Made by a program: the position numbers and the translations under genes. The notes below the pieces were generated by a model that was not told where the DNA came from, ran no database searches, and worked only from the letters and a program-made list of their open reading frames with translations. Below, one piece after another: positions 11,401 through 23,565 of a stretch of 64,000 bases of DNA. This stretch comes from Rhaphigaster nebulosa (taxonomy: Eukaryota > Arthropoda > Insecta > Hemiptera > Pentatomidae). Location of the stretch: NCBI GenBank assembly GCA_948150685.1, contig OX411310.1, forward strand, positions 41,255,599 to 41,319,598, read 5' to 3'. Position 1 is the first letter of the stretch, and every line of letters begins with the position of its first letter.

Positions 11401-14400
11401 TGTTTCTATTGTTTTAAATATTTAAATAAGTTTATCAACTTATTCAAATCAACTTCTTTTAGGCAGTTATTAGTTGCATAGCTGAGAAATTAATTGCACT
11501 AAATTTTACTAGACTGGCTGAAGACTAAAGAGACTTAACTTATCTACTGAGTATTGCACACCACTTTCTTCTGGCTGTTTTCATCTTCAACAGCTACATT
11601 TTACTTCCCGATATATCATTATGATCTTAAGCAACATCTATTAGAAAACTGCTGGACGTTTCAATGTTTCCTTTGATTACTATTTACTGAGACTCATTTT
11701 CGCCTACACTCATAAAATTGAATCTATTCAGAGTATTATCTTACCTGAAGGAACTCCTGGGATCTCATCTTCATAGATCTTTTGAATGCTATCCTACTTT
11801 TTCAAAAGAAGCTTAATGGAAACCTATATACAAGATTGTACTGTGAAGCTATTTAGTGAATTTTAGGAAATATTTTCACAAAATAATAAAGTTTTTTCGA
11901 AGAAGACACATTTCTTTAAATTATTTTTATTATCATTTTTAATCATTCCTTTTTTTTAATTACCTTACTGCATCATTTAATATGATTATTGGATTTCAGG
12001 AGAAGACTGAAGTAAAAGTAATAAACAATGAAGCTGAAGGAACTAACAAAAAGTCTTCAAAGGCAGAGAGAACGATGACTGAAGAAGAAAGCAGGCTTAT
12101 GAAATCTGAACCAGGAGATTTCGTTGCTACTGATTGTCATTGGAAGCATTGTGGTCTTCAATTTCCAACTCAAAGGAATCTAGTAAATGTATGTTTGATT
12201 CATAAAAAAAAAAAATAAAAATAACTAAAAAATAATATTTAATTATTAATTCATCATACATATAATAATATTGGTTATAAATTTATGTTTCAAATTGTTT
12301 TAGCATATAAACAACGATCATATAAATGCAAATAAAAAGTCATTTGTGTGCCAATGGGAAGATTGTTCAAGAGATGAAAAGCCATTCAAAGCTCAGTATA
12401 TGCTTGTTGTGCATATGAGGAGGCACACTGGAGAAAAGCCTCACAAGTGTACTGTAAGTAATTTTCTTTTTTCTTAGCTTTAATGGCAAATGATATTAAT
12501 ATTATGGTAAATGATATTATCTTATTTTTTGTTTTATTTTCTGCAATTTTAAATTTTCTCTTTTTGTATAGTTTGAAGGCTGTCGAAAGGCATACTCGAG
12601 ATTGGAAAATTTAAAAACTCACTTGCGGTCTCATACAGGAGAAAAACCGTACACATGTGAATACCCAGGCTGCAGTAAGGCTTTCAGCAATGCTTCTGAT
12701 AGGGCAAAACATCAAAACAGGACGCATTCGAATGAGGTTAGTTGAACTACTAATAAATGCTATGACACTGTACTATTTTTAATTTTTATAGAAATTTACT
12801 TTTTTACAAGTGCATTTCTACTATGATAAGCTAAAAGGACCTAATTCCAAATCATTTTTCTAAATACATTTTTGTATTGTACCCGAATTGGTCTAAAAGT
12901 TACTCCTTTTTATGATATTAGGAAACCCTAAATCCAATGGTTGGATCTAAATCATTGGCTTTACAGCTTAAATAAATTAAATCATAAAAATGTGTATTCA
13001 TTAGACCTATTTGGTCACATTACAAAAATGTATTCTGAAAATTGATTTGGAGTTAGAGCCTTTTAGCTTATCAAGGCAGATTTGAATTCAAGTAATAAAT
13101 TTGTCTATTACATAAATATTTGAAACAGTTTTTGATGAATACATTTAAAATAAGTACCAAGCATAATAGTCTTATTAGAATAGAATAGAATTATATTAAA
13201 CAAATTAGCAACTGTGCAGGACTAGATGGCACCTATTGGTCAGTTTTTATTTATACATAAAAATACTTTTTTAAAAATAGAATATTTAAAAAAATAAATA
13301 ATACTGACTAGTGGCAGTTAATAATATATAGAAAAGTTAATGCTTACAATCAAAATATTAAACATTTAAAAACTTTTGAAAAATAGTGCATATAACTTCC
13401 TTCATGAGGAAACAAATTTTGATTACTAATAACAATATAGAAAATTACAAACTAATAATAATAAAAATATGAAATATAAAATAATCTAGAACGAAACAAT
13501 AAATATAGAATGGAATAAAAAAAATAAATATCAAAATATAGGAGAGAATGATAAAAATATAGAAGAAATTGGAATTTAGAATTATACACACTTAACTAAA
13601 TATTGAAAAATTATCAATTTCTTATTAATTAGTCTGTGTTTGTGAGCAATAAATTTTCAAACAAAACATTGGAAACATTTGGGTTTTAAGTTATATACAA
13701 ATCAGGTCAATTGAAAATAAATTTATTATTTTTAATTTGAGTATTATTTCTTAGATAAATATTATAGTCTCATAAATCATAGTTCACTTTTAAGAACATT
13801 ATTTCATGAACAAAGTTATAGTAAAATGTTTGTTTCAAGCTACATTGGAAAACATATTGACCCAAGTAAGTATTTATCATACAATTTTTAATTGACATTG
13901 AAGGATTTTTGTCAAACTAATCAATCACATATCATATATGTCACAGTTATCAACAGTTCATATTTTTCATGCATTATAAAAATTTTTAAGGTTATGAATA
14001 GTTTTATTAAGGTTTATACTGAATTTTAATTATTTAAAAATAATTTTTATTTTAGAAACCATACGTTTGCAAAGCACCTGGTTGTACGAAGAGGTATACT
14101 GACCCAAGTTCTTTGAGGAAGCACGTCAAGACTGTTCATGGTCCCGAATTCTTTGCTAATAAGAAGCACAAAGGGATCGGAGGCAGTGGAGACGGAGGAT
14201 CAGAAGATGGTGGAGGCGGAGTCTCTCCTTCTAGAAGCGATGAACCACTCAGCACGAAGACTGCGAGTGTATCCAGTCCAAGTATTAAATCTGAGGTGAG
14301 TGTATTTTTTAATAATTTAATTGATTTTATTGAAAGTGATCATTCTTATGGTGTAGTGGATAATATCACTGTTGTATCAAAATACAGTAATTATAAAATT

Positions 14401-17400
14401 CGGTTTTTGTAAGACAAATTTTCTGAATATATTGATTACACAATAATTGATATTATAAAACTAGTTTTAACTTGATAAAAAAAAAAGTTGTTTATTTAGT
14501 AAAGTGATCATGGTTTAAACTCATAAAAAATTTAATATTTTCTTACTTTTCCGTAATTAAAAAAAAAAAAAATTTTTAGGAAACAAATTCGCCAGGTCAT
14601 CAAGGAAGCCCTCTTTCGGTTGTCCCGAATTCTTATGCTTTCTGCGACGATCCAATCAGTGATAGTAATATTAGTGCAGGGAACCAACAAGGGCTGGATG
14701 AAAACTGGGCAGAGGATGCCCAAGATATGGATGTGAGTTTCATTATATATTTCTCTAATTATTATTATATTTTATATTACAACAATAAAAGTAAAAAACT
14801 TTAATCTGAAGTCAACGAACTTTTGAATTAGGTTAGATTATGAAGTTTATTGCCTAACCAACAAGAACAGAGAAATAGATTTTAATCTTTAGATATTTGT
14901 ATGCAATGGTGGAATACTGTAAAATATGCTCTATTGCAATGTAAATTTGTCTAATTCAATGAAAAAATTGCAACTAGTTCTCTACAATGTTGTAAAAAAT
15001 CTCAAATTATTCTACCCTAATTAATGCATTGTTCTTTTTCAGTTTTCTTTAGAAAAACAAATTTATACCTATACAAATCTATTGTTTCTTGTTACTTTTT
15101 TTTTTTTAATAATTTTGTTATCTATATTCTGTTTTTACTACTGCTTATTAAAAGAATTATAAGCAAATTGATTAACACTAACAGTACATTTCCAATAAAT
15201 AATATTTCAGACTGGCACATCCCTCTTGCATAATGCAATAACAATTACAATCTAATGTTTATTTAATTTCCATTCATCTAAATTGCAGTTCTTATTTGTA
15301 TCACCCTTTATATAGGAATATATTTTGCCCCAAGTATATATTTTTATTAGTATTTTTTATTAAATAATTTATTTTTTCTAATTAAATCAATCTATTCAAT
15401 TCATTAGTAGTGTTGAATAATTAAATTTTGTCATTCAATCAAGTGCATTTCAAACGAAAGAATTTTGAAACTTTGAACTAACTTAATGTTCTCTGTTACA
15501 GCTTTATGATCTTCCTGCTGCCCTACAAGCAGTAGTCGGGCTGGCACCTCCCCCTCCAGTTGCCAGGCATAATAACCTAAGGGCCAAACTGCAAAATAAA
15601 CCGTCCCCAGCGCTTCCTCCTCTCCCTGCGATTCATGGTAAATTCATATTTCTTTCATTTTTTTTTTTTTAATTTTAGGACTATTAATAAAAATTCTTTA
15701 TTATTAATATTATGTTTTATGTTTTTTTTTATTAATGTAGGAACCAGGAGGACTATTAACGGTGGCCTGACTGATATTAACAAGAGGATAACAGACTTGA
15801 AAATGGGAGGAGGTATCAACACTGAAATTAGAAGAGATTCAAATTCGACGGTCAGTACTTATTACGGAAGCATGAAGAGTGATATAGAATCAAGCCGAAG
15901 GAGCAGTCAGGTACAGTAATCAAGTTCAATTTCTTTCTTAAAATTATTTACATTATTATTTATTTATTCTATTAATCGATTATTAACATTCATCTTTAAT
16001 CACAGGTGTCTCATAGACCTAGTAATGGATCGTTATACGACCCTATATCAGTCGGTTCCTCAAGGAGATCAAGTCAACTAAGCACCAACCTTGTTGTTCA
16101 GGTAATTTTGCATCAATATTTCAACTTAGTTATAGTTTAACTATAACATTGTATGGAATTATATTAATTATTCCATGTGATTTCTAGCACCAAAATCCTG
16201 TTTGGGATGATAATGGAGAATCTAGAAGAATGTCAGAGCCGTGCCAGGGAACAAATGTAACTTCACCTCCTCCGAGGCCGAGGTCAACTCTTCCGGCCAT
16301 GAACCCTCTTCCAGAGCCAAATCATCCGAATCAAGAAGTGGTTCTTGACGAAGTTGGAGAGGGAGAACTTATAGAAAGCAAACTTGTTCTACCAGACGAC
16401 ATGGTCATGTACTTGAATCAGGTACTTATTGCTATAGTATAATTAAAATAATGTAAATGAATAGTAGCAATCTAAAAAATACAGTTATACATATCGCTCT
16501 TGCTCTCTCTCTCAATGTATGCATGAATACATATATATAAATATGAATATTGATATCAAAATTCCTAAAATAAAATTTGATAAATAGAAATTAAGGAGTT
16601 ATGTATATATGTGCTAAAACTTAAAACTCATTGCAATTAATTGTTCAGAGTTTAAGGAATTGTTTTATGATTTGATCTTATAATTATTCTGTATTGGCTG
16701 AAATGCCACGGAAATAGTTTTATTATGGCCTATTTTCAAGAATCAAATTAATATAATATAAGTTACCTACACTGATAAGTTACTTTTTAATCAGGGAATA
16801 GAAATGTAGTTTCGATATACTATGAAAAAATTTCAATTTATGAAATTAATGTAAATTTTTAGTTCTTTTATTTTCTCTCAGTTTATTTATTTATTAATGA
16901 CAAAATGAAATTTGCAAATTACTTTGTTATAAGCAAATTTGTTGTAAGTTAAGGCTGCGCCTCATCTCATAAGTACAATTTAACTCACCATATCTCTTGG
17001 CCACCGCCTCTATAATCATCTGTGTGGACTTTATACAACTTTAAAATATATATGTATTTAATGAAAGTTAATATTTTGTCTATTTTTGAATCCCAGGTCG
17101 CAGAGAACAGTAATCATTCAGGTGGGCCTGGTTCACCAAGATTGCCTAATGGCAGAATGACACCTCGGGTCAGCGAAAGACTTACTCCTAGGTCATGTCA
17201 GCTGAGCCCTAGCGTTCAGCAGCCCTGCCAGCAGCAGTTCAATGCTGTCCCGCCTCAGCAGAGGGTTCCGCAGGTAAATATTTTATTTATAATTTCAAGC
17301 TTTTTTTACATTTCATACCGAGATAAAACTTTGCCTCTTAACAGTATTTGTAACTACATTTCTTCTTCAATTATCAAACCATTTCTAAATATCTGGTTGC

Positions 17401-18171
17401 TAAAAATCAAATTTGGGTTTTTTTTTTTTTTTTAATATTGATATAGTGAGAATGAGCACTAAACAATTTATTAATTATTCAAACATTTCTCCTTATGCAT
17501 ATGAGCTTTATAATTTTCCAATCTGAGCTTGCAATTTTAGCTGTTAAATGCTTACATAAGCCACTTCACCTAATTACCAATACCATTAGTTAACCACAAG
17601 AAATGGCTGTGCTTTGCACCATCGAGTAGTATGATCGATTTATGTGGCTCATAAATTTTAAATATGTTTAAGAAAAAAAAGGGAGAGAGAGAGCATAAAT
17701 TATTTATTATGTAAAATCTTGAACATTTCCAAACAATTCTGCAATTAAATAATTTTTTTCCTTTAGATTCCTCCTCAGACGATCAGTGAAGGTCAGCAGA
17801 ACTATCTGGTCCTTGAACCTGCCTGTTACCAACCTTTGTCGAGTCCTGCTGCAGGAGCAACGGCTCCGTCCCAGCACAACCTACCTCAAGGGAACTTGGG
17901 AGGCGCAAGGCAGTGCACGTGCCCTGGTCAGCACCATATTTGCCAGCAGTTCCAGGCGAACAATGTTCCTTATTACCAAGATCCAAAGGAGGAGCTATCT
18001 GCCACTCAAGTCCGACAGACGGCTTATCAGAGGACATTAGAATATGTAGAGCAGTGCCAGAATTGGGCAAATTCGTCAACTCAGTCTACGTGTAACATGG
18101 TCGTTAATGACATGACATCGTCTTTAAATTCTTTTATGGAAGAAAATCGATACTTTCAAATGATACAGTAA
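8274..18171 (+). CDS. ci: cubitus interruptus / Gli zinc-finger transcription factor (5' partial)
   Basis: This is the transcriptional effector of Hedgehog signalling: a DNA-binding factor that is either processed to a repressor or stabilised as an activator. Fifteen coding exons join in phase: 8274-8416, 10598-10705, 10792-10974, 11235-11395, 12000-12188, 12304-12453, 12572-12736, 14056-14295, 14580-14732, 15502-15637, 15741-15910, 16006-16101, 16188-16421, 17097-17273 and 17767-18171 (TAA). All introns are GT-AG. The visible part has about 902 codons. In order it shows a PYMELY segment, the RKRALSASP and SYGHLSAG (Sufu-binding) blocks, five C2H2 fingers, the RRDS/RRSS phosphorylation and Slimb degron region, an LPDDMVMYLNQ block, and the conserved acidic C-terminus ending YFQMIQ. 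The first exon starts with one base of a split codon, so N-terminal exons lie upstream, probably outside the window. No frameshift or stop was found. The assignment is very secure; exact exon edges were read by eye. Confidence 0.95.
10598..10705 (+). CDS. ci: ci exon: GLGLPGEYLTPRG segment
   Basis: Acceptor cccatag and donor gtaaga. It adds 36 codons between the PYMELY and RKRAL blocks and keeps phase 1 at both ends. Confidence 0.88.
10792..10974 (+). CDS. ci: ci exon: RKRALSASP and Sufu-binding SYGH motif
   Basis: Encodes SRKRALSASPYSDLDL, then MIRFSPNSLV, then SRSSSAASGSYGHLSA. This string is nearly invariant in Gli proteins and includes the SYGH core that binds Suppressor of Fused. The acceptor after aaatag at 10791 keeps the frame; the alternative cag at 10795 would break it. 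Confidence 0.95.
11235..11395 (+). CDS. ci: ci exon: GTLSPAL linker
   Basis: Continues the Sufu-site block (GTLSPALSMHH), followed by a Gln/Pro-rich linker. Phase 1 in, phase 0 out. The acceptor is attatgaag, with a weak pyrimidine tract. Confidence 0.88.
12135..14130 (+). CDS. ci: ci zinc-finger tract, five C2H2 fingers over four exons
   Basis: Finger 1 (TDCHWKHC to HINNDH) is split by the intron after 12188. Finger 2 (CQWEDC to HMRRH) is in 12304-12453. Finger 3 (CTFEGCRKAYSR) starts at the end of that exon and finishes in 12572-12736, which also carries finger 4 (CEYPGCSKAFSNASDRAKH). Finger 5 (CKAPGCTKRYTDPSSLRKH) is in 14056-14295. All zinc ligands are present, along with the TGEKP linkers and finger 4-5 residues known to contact the Gli site GACCACCCA. 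The only change I noted in finger 3 is Ala for the usual Ser in KSYSR. Confidence 0.97.
12826..13071. mobile_element. Foldback MITE in the ci intron between fingers 4 and 5
   Basis: The left arm begins ataagctaaaaggacctaat at 12826. The right arm, read in reverse from 13071, begins ataagctaaaaggctctaac. The arms match over about 50 bp, and pairing continues imperfectly inward, so the whole 246 bp could fold on itself. There is no coding content. The ends are the ataagctaaaagg boundaries, and no certain target duplication is seen. Confidence 0.7.
14580..15637 (+). CDS. ci: ci exons between zinc fingers and degron
   Basis: Two exons (14580-14732 and 15502-15637). The first encodes an Asn/Ser/Asp-rich stretch with PISDSNIS. 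The second encodes LYDLPAALQAVVGLAPPPP and a basic KLQNKPSP segment. Phases are 0 to 0 and 0 to 1. Confidence 0.88.
15741..16101 (+). CDS. ci: ci processing region: PKA sites and Slimb degron
   Basis: Two exons (15741-15910 and 16006-16101). They encode RRDSNSTVS, then STYYGSMKS, then SRRSSQVS, then SSRRSSQLS. These correspond to the three main PKA clusters of Drosophila Ci, with downstream Ser at +3 suitable for CK1 and GSK3. STYYGSM is the Slimb/beta-TrCP contact that drives partial proteasomal processing to the repressor. Hedgehog control of this protein is therefore expected to work as in flies. Confidence 0.93.
16188..16421 (+). CDS. ci: ci exon: LPDDMVMYLNQ block
   Basis: 78 codons, phase 0. 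Pro-rich first half, then an acidic stretch ending LVLPDDMVMYLNQ, which matches the LPDDVVQYL block downstream of the degron in Gli3. Confidence 0.92.
17097..17273 (+). CDS. ci: ci exon: Pro/Gln-rich transactivation segment
   Basis: 59 codons, phase 0, with GPGSPRLPNGRMTPR followed by a Gln-rich tail. Low-complexity transactivation regions are typical of the Gli C-terminal half. Confidence 0.85.
17767..18171 (+). CDS. ci: ci last exon: Cys-rich patch and acidic C-terminus
   Basis: 134 codons and TAA. Contains CTCPGQHHICQQF, then VNDMTSSLNSFMEENRYF close to the end. The latter is the conserved C-terminal helix of insect Ci and vertebrate Gli. Open frames on the other strand and in the other two frames here are shadows. 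Confidence 0.93.
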   Translation: MPPQTISEGQQNYLVLEPACYQPLSSPAAGATAPSQHNLPQGNLGGARQCTCPGQHHICQQFQANNVPYYQDPKEELSATQVRQTAYQRTLEYVEQCQNWANSSTQSTCNMVVNDMTSSLNSFMEENRYFQMIQ

Positions 18172-19563
18172 AGAAAGAATATTTTTATCTTTATTTGAGA
18201 TAAAAAGAAATTGTTTTTCTGTAAAAAATTTGAGCAAGATTGATTTTATAGTTGTAACTATCTAAGGTATTTGTAAATGTGCCATAATTTAAGAAGACAG
18301 TAATTGTATATTAAAATTTGTTATTATGAGTACAATGCTCTAAAAAAAAAAAAAAAAATTAGTGAAAAAGTGAGGGCACATAGTTTATATGATTTAATAT
18401 TTATTTAAAATCACAATTTGTGCTATTTTGTTTTTAAATGTTACAAAATTAAGTTAAGAAATTTGTGGAGCAACGATGAATTGAAAATTTAAAAAAATCA
18501 ACGGACCCAAAATCTACATTGATTTTGGGTCTGTTGATTTTTTCAGATTTTTTGAATTTTTTAAGATTAGCTTTCAACCAATTATCTTTCAAACTTTTTC
18601 AATAAAAAAAAAAGTTAAATATTCACAAAAATGTTAATATAAAAAATATTATCATTTTAATATTATTTTTTTATGCCTATGCAATCAAATTAAACAATTA
18701 TGTTAATGAAAACTAATTGTACATTATTAAAATTTTACAATATATTGCACTGATTTAAAATAAAAATTTTTTTAAATATTTGAAATGGTAATAAAAATTT
18801 TTTGTTTGATTTCAGAAGTAAAATATGGCAAATAATGTTAATTTAAATTAATATAACAAATATTTTTATAACTTTTGAAAGGTTAGCAGGAAATTCTAGG
18901 ATTACACAGATTATAGTTTGAATATTGCGGATTTATACTAATAAATTGTCAAATTAGAACATTGAGACTGTTAAATTAAATTTCACATTGTGATTAACTT
19001 TTTACACAATATGCTTAATTCTTAAACAAAACAATATCAACTGTTAGCTTTTTGTTGATTTTTTTAGTTTATTTTGAATTCATCCTTACTCCTCAAATAT
19101 TAATTTTGTTTTTCAGTTAATAATAAATTTGTTTTAAAGATTAAAAAAATTGTTGTGCCAAGGGTTTTTAAAATTAAGTATAATAATAAGAATGTAAAAG
19201 TATATATATTATTATGTATGTATTTGGTATATCTCACACTTACTTTGAGTACTACTTTGATAGTAGAGAGATTACATGAAATGTGATATTTTTTTTTTTT
19301 TTTAAATGGCTCACTAAGTGAACCTTGTGTGATACTAGGTAAATATATAATTGATTAGATATCCTTTTATGTGGAATTTAGTATTTAGGTTATTTAAATT
19401 TAGTATAGTTGAATTTAGGAGTTACATTAGTGTTGTATGTTAATGTTATTTATAGCCAATATTTATTGTATATGTTTGTATAAAAATTATTTGACCACTA
19501 TTCTTGTCTGAATATAAAAAATAGAACCTTAACCATTGTGTATAATTGCCTGTTGTAAATAAA
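18172..19563 (+). other. ci: ci 3' UTR with candidate polyadenylation signal
   Basis: AT-rich and without frames. Several AATAAA hexamers occur; the one at 19558-19563 follows a U-rich region. The true end is uncertain, and the UTR could stop earlier or run further. Confidence 0.4.
18491..18544 (+). ncRNA. Near-perfect hairpin in ci 3' UTR
   Basis: Arms of about 23 bp (tcaacggacccaaaatc and gattttgggtctgttga), with one G-U pair in RNA, flank a 6-nt loop. This would be a stable stem in the transcript. It could be a regulatory stem, a small-RNA precursor or the remains of a tiny MITE. Confidence 0.5.
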
Positions 19564-19974
19564 CATTGTATATATGTGAAATAATTAAAAATGGTTATAT
19601 AGAAATGTTTGTTATAAATAATGTTTTAAATTTAAATTTTTAATAAATTGGTCGAAAAATTATTAGAATGGATTTAACATATGACTTCTGTTTTAAAAAT
19701 AATTTGATATATATAAAGAAAAAATAAATTGTAAATATTCATATACATACATATAAATATTTATATAGTCTGTTTTAGTGTTTTATATTTTCATAATGAA
19801 ATTGTACTTTATATGATTACATTTTAATATAGCTTTACAGAGCCCCATATTCTTTGTATTACCAAAAATATTGTTCACATATTTTTAGTTTATGATCTCC
19901 AAGCAAGTTGAAAAAAGGACATGTAAAATATTTTAAGCTTAATAAAAAATAAATCACTTCAAATTTTGATTATT

Positions 19975-20700
19975 TATTTACACCACTGTGCAGGAGTGCC
20001 CATCCCTCCTTAGACAATGACTCACTCCCCTCCAAAATTACCGCTAATACTCTTAAATGTGAATTCCTTAAGTAGACCTTTCCCTCCTCCCACTGTGGAC
20101 ATCTACCCTATGAATTTGAACTAACAAATAATTCCAAACAGAATTTATTTTTATTCAAACTAAATGCACAAAATTCATTCATGGATATCTGACTGCATCA
20201 GCCATTAATAATATCCTCGTAAAATGGATGTATCCCATGGTCTAGTAACAAAACTGTACTTTCTCACATTTACATCTGTCTGTTTTATTGTTGTTGGAAT
20301 CTCTTTAGGCAATGGTTATTTAATCTGTGCTCTGTAAGGAACTGGACTGATTATCAGAACCATTCTATCTTGAAGAACACATGGAAACCCCATCACATGC
20401 ACCTTGAGGTAGAACAATCAGTATGGGGGTTGCCTCCTGGGCTTACTACCCATTTGGGCTTAAAGAATGCAATCATTCCAAATGGCACTACGGATGTGAC
20501 GCCTTCTCGGGCATCACAATTGAAGAGGTCTAGTATCTCCTATGAGAGTTGCCTGATTTAATGTACTGGTTGTGTTTCATGAGACCAATTGGAGTGGGTC
20601 TGTATGAGACCAAACACTTCACCTAGAGTCATGCCAAATAATAGGTCCTCTCCCATATGCCATACTTGCTGTCAGTTACTGTAAGAGACTGAATCACTTT
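19975..20700. other. Unassigned higher-complexity block after ci
   Basis: Composition changes from AT-rich to balanced. A 63-codon frame (20370-20561) is open, but no domain is recognised. Phrases such as tgagaccaaacacttcacc partly resemble tgagaccaaatcatttaacc at 25194 in a GPATCH4 intron, which hints at a decayed mobile element. Confidence 0.3.
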
Positions 20701-21004
20701 CTAATTAGTGCTATTATGTTCGTTAAATCTATTTAAAATCTAAAAGCACTATAAGAGTAATTAGTGAACACAAAGTTCATCCTTCCACCCATATCACCCC
20801 AATCCACCAGTGCAATCGATAAATATTATCACCAACTAAGCCATAGGTGGAGAACCTTTTTGCTATTGGAGGCTGCATTTAAATCAGGCAGTAAGAAAGC
20901 AGACTGCAAAAAGTTTGTAATTTTTTATATCATACAGTTGGCATTTTTTATTTGTTTAAAAACACATACATAAATATATATAAATATATCTTTCACGTTT
21001 TGCT

Positions 21005-21560
21005 ACAGTTGGAAAATTGTTGGAACCGCGAAAATCCATTCAGCCTGTCACGGTATATTAGAGTAAAATCGAATAAAAAGTCGGAAAATTTTATCTATCA
21101 CACTCGTTTTCCTTTCAGCCTATTTCTAAACGGTCGAAATATCGTTTAAATCGCGAAAATTCATTCATCCGTTCACGAAATATAAGAGGACAAGAGAAGA
21201 AAAATCCAGAAAAATTTTCGCACTCGTTTTTTGTTTGGCCTAATTTTTCATAAACAGTCGGAAAATCGTCGGAACTGCGAAAATACATGCACCCGTTAAC
21301 GAGATATAAGAGGAAAAGTGAGTGAAAAGTCGGAAAAAATTTCACCCTCGTTTTCCTTTTATTACACCTCCATATAGAAGGAAAATCTTTTTGAACCGCG
21401 AAAATCCATTCGCTCGTTCACGAACTATAAGAGAAAAAACGAATGAAAAGTCGAAAATATTTTCATACTAATTTTTTTTTTTAGACTACCTCTAAATGGT
21501 CCGAAAAATCGTTTGAACCGCGAAAACCATAAGCTGTTCGCGAGATATAAAAATAATAAA
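21005..21560. repeat. Satellite-like tandem array, about 123-bp unit, 4.5 copies
   Basis: The motif accgcgaaaa or a close variant recurs at 21025, 21150, 21274, 21395 and 21517, a spacing of 121-125 bp. Each unit then has a cgttcacgagatataagag-like block and a T-rich segment before the next copy. Units differ at many positions, so the array is old. Confidence 0.9.
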
Positions 21561-23565
21561 GCCTCCCCCACACAGAAGTGATAATGAACTCTGGACAATT
21601 CGGTAAGATGTGTTACTTAAACGGCGATATTTGAATGCGTTAACTTAGCGAAGGGATCCCTAGGGCTGCGATAATATCGCAATCGGTGCATCGATGATTC
21701 GTGCTAAATAGAAACATATAGTCAGAAATAAATAAGTTTATAATACACGCCCAAGTTTATAACATACTTAATTATTTATATTATTATATTTTCAGGAAAA
21801 TAAACCCTTTCAAACTTCATTTCTTTACTTTGTTGTTAATTAAAATACATTAGTTTCAGCCCATTTTGCTAATTTTCAAGCCTGCCATCTATTAACAAAA
21901 ATATTGCAAATTAATTTTATCTTTTTTACAAATATCCAAAATTTATTTAATAAAATCATATCATAAAACTATACAATACTCAAATGGTATTAACATACTG
22001 ATTATATAAAAAATAAAATTGTCTTCATCTGGTGGTATTTTATCATATTCCACACAATAGTTAATTAAAAACCATTTTTAATTAAAATATTTAATTTTCG
22101 CAAGAGTCATTTGAATTAGTCTAAAAAATTAACTAAAAATCGAAATTATAATTTAAATAACGGAAACATGCAGTAAGTTTGGCATGAAAGTTTCGCAACT
22201 GTTGGTGGTGCGATGGTTACCAGCGGCATACTCAGCCCACATACTAGAAGGATATGGGGCATCCTCCTTAAGATGTGTGTGGAAGAGGAAGACACATTCA
22301 ATGGCGAACCCAATTCGAATTGTAGAAAACAACAATGGCGGGCTCAACTCATACTCTACGCAATCTCACTATATATATCTGGATTAACCTAACTCGAGTT
22401 CATCCGCAACAAATCACATTCGCAATAATTACAAAAGGTTTCTGGACAATAACATAGAACGTGAGCATACTGGTAAAAAATAAGACTACAAAACGACTTA
22501 TCTCTTTCTCACAGGACGAAAACTCAAAGCAAGTTGGGAGAGATCTACTATCCCTATAATATCAATCAGCTGAAGGTGAGGAGAATATACCGCTGGGTGC
22601 AGACTCCATCGCGCCTATTTATGTCATCATGCACTTTTATGTACAGCTCATTCCCTGGTTGTATTAATTTTTACACAGGTGCAAATAGTGATGTTAAAAA
22701 AATAAAATAGAATTGTTTTTACATTAAAATTCATTCGCGAAATCCATACAAAAAAGATGGAACATAATTTTAAGAAAGGGCGTCCTTTGTTATTTTCTTC
22801 CTATTTAAGGAATTAAATAACAAACTTTTGTTAAGGAAGAAAATAGCTTATAGATAGATCTAGGTAAGTATGTTGGACAATAGACAAATAGCAAACAGAT
22901 TAATGGATTAGTACAAAGTTTAATTCTAATGTAAGACAGTGTGACATAGATTTATTCTTAGCAGACATTCTCTAGTGCAATGTTTTTAAAAAATTTTAAT
23001 GGTGGGCAAACAGACAAAATACTGTAATATGGAAAAACGGACCTTAGAGAAGTACTGCTAATTATTTTATATTAGAAAAAATGGCATAGTTAAGGTAAAA
23101 TAATTTTGTTTTTAAAATATTATATTAAATTTCATTAATAATTGAAAAATATGTAAGTTTTGATGTTGTATTATTGAATTTTAGAAGAAAGGGAAACCCA
23201 GAATATGGAAGAGAATTTCGAAACGTTGGTTGTATGTGGGCAAAAAAATATTAATGTAGAAAATTAATAAGGTAATTTAAGGGAAGTTTGTTTGTTCACA
23301 AAAATAACAAAACTATTTAATCTAGTAATGAAAACTTCCTTAAAGTAGTAGAAATTTTATAATATAAGTCTATTATTTGGAAAATACGACTAAAAAGATA
23401 CTCTATGTCAAAGAGTGTTTGTTTATAACCTACTCCTGCTACCTTCTCCTCTCTCCTGACAATATGGTCTTCCCTCATTCACGCTCACATGCTTTTGTTA
23501 TTTATAATTCAATTTTTTCTCTTCTTCTGACTGGTGCTCAAAACTTATGATTAATAACGTAATAC
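21561..23565. other. Spacer between the tandem array and GPATCH4
   Basis: Holds a balanced patch at 22170-22400 and another at 22500-22680 without recognised genes; the rest is AT-rich. The last 200 bp before the GPATCH4 start should contain its promoter and short 5' UTR, but no core motif stands out. Confidence 0.4.

Noticed and set aside
17783..18079. 98-codon minus-strand open frame over the last ci exon
   Set aside because: It is antisense to well-conserved ci coding sequence, so its openness reflects codon use in ci. It has no domain.
21005..21560. CRISPR-like regular repeats
   Set aside because: Units are adjacent 121-125-bp diverged tandem copies without unique spacers, in a eukaryotic genome.
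22153..22387. Overlapping frames on both strands upstream of GPATCH4
   Set aside because: Two frames open in opposite directions over the same bases, without motifs; treated as a balanced-composition non-coding patch.
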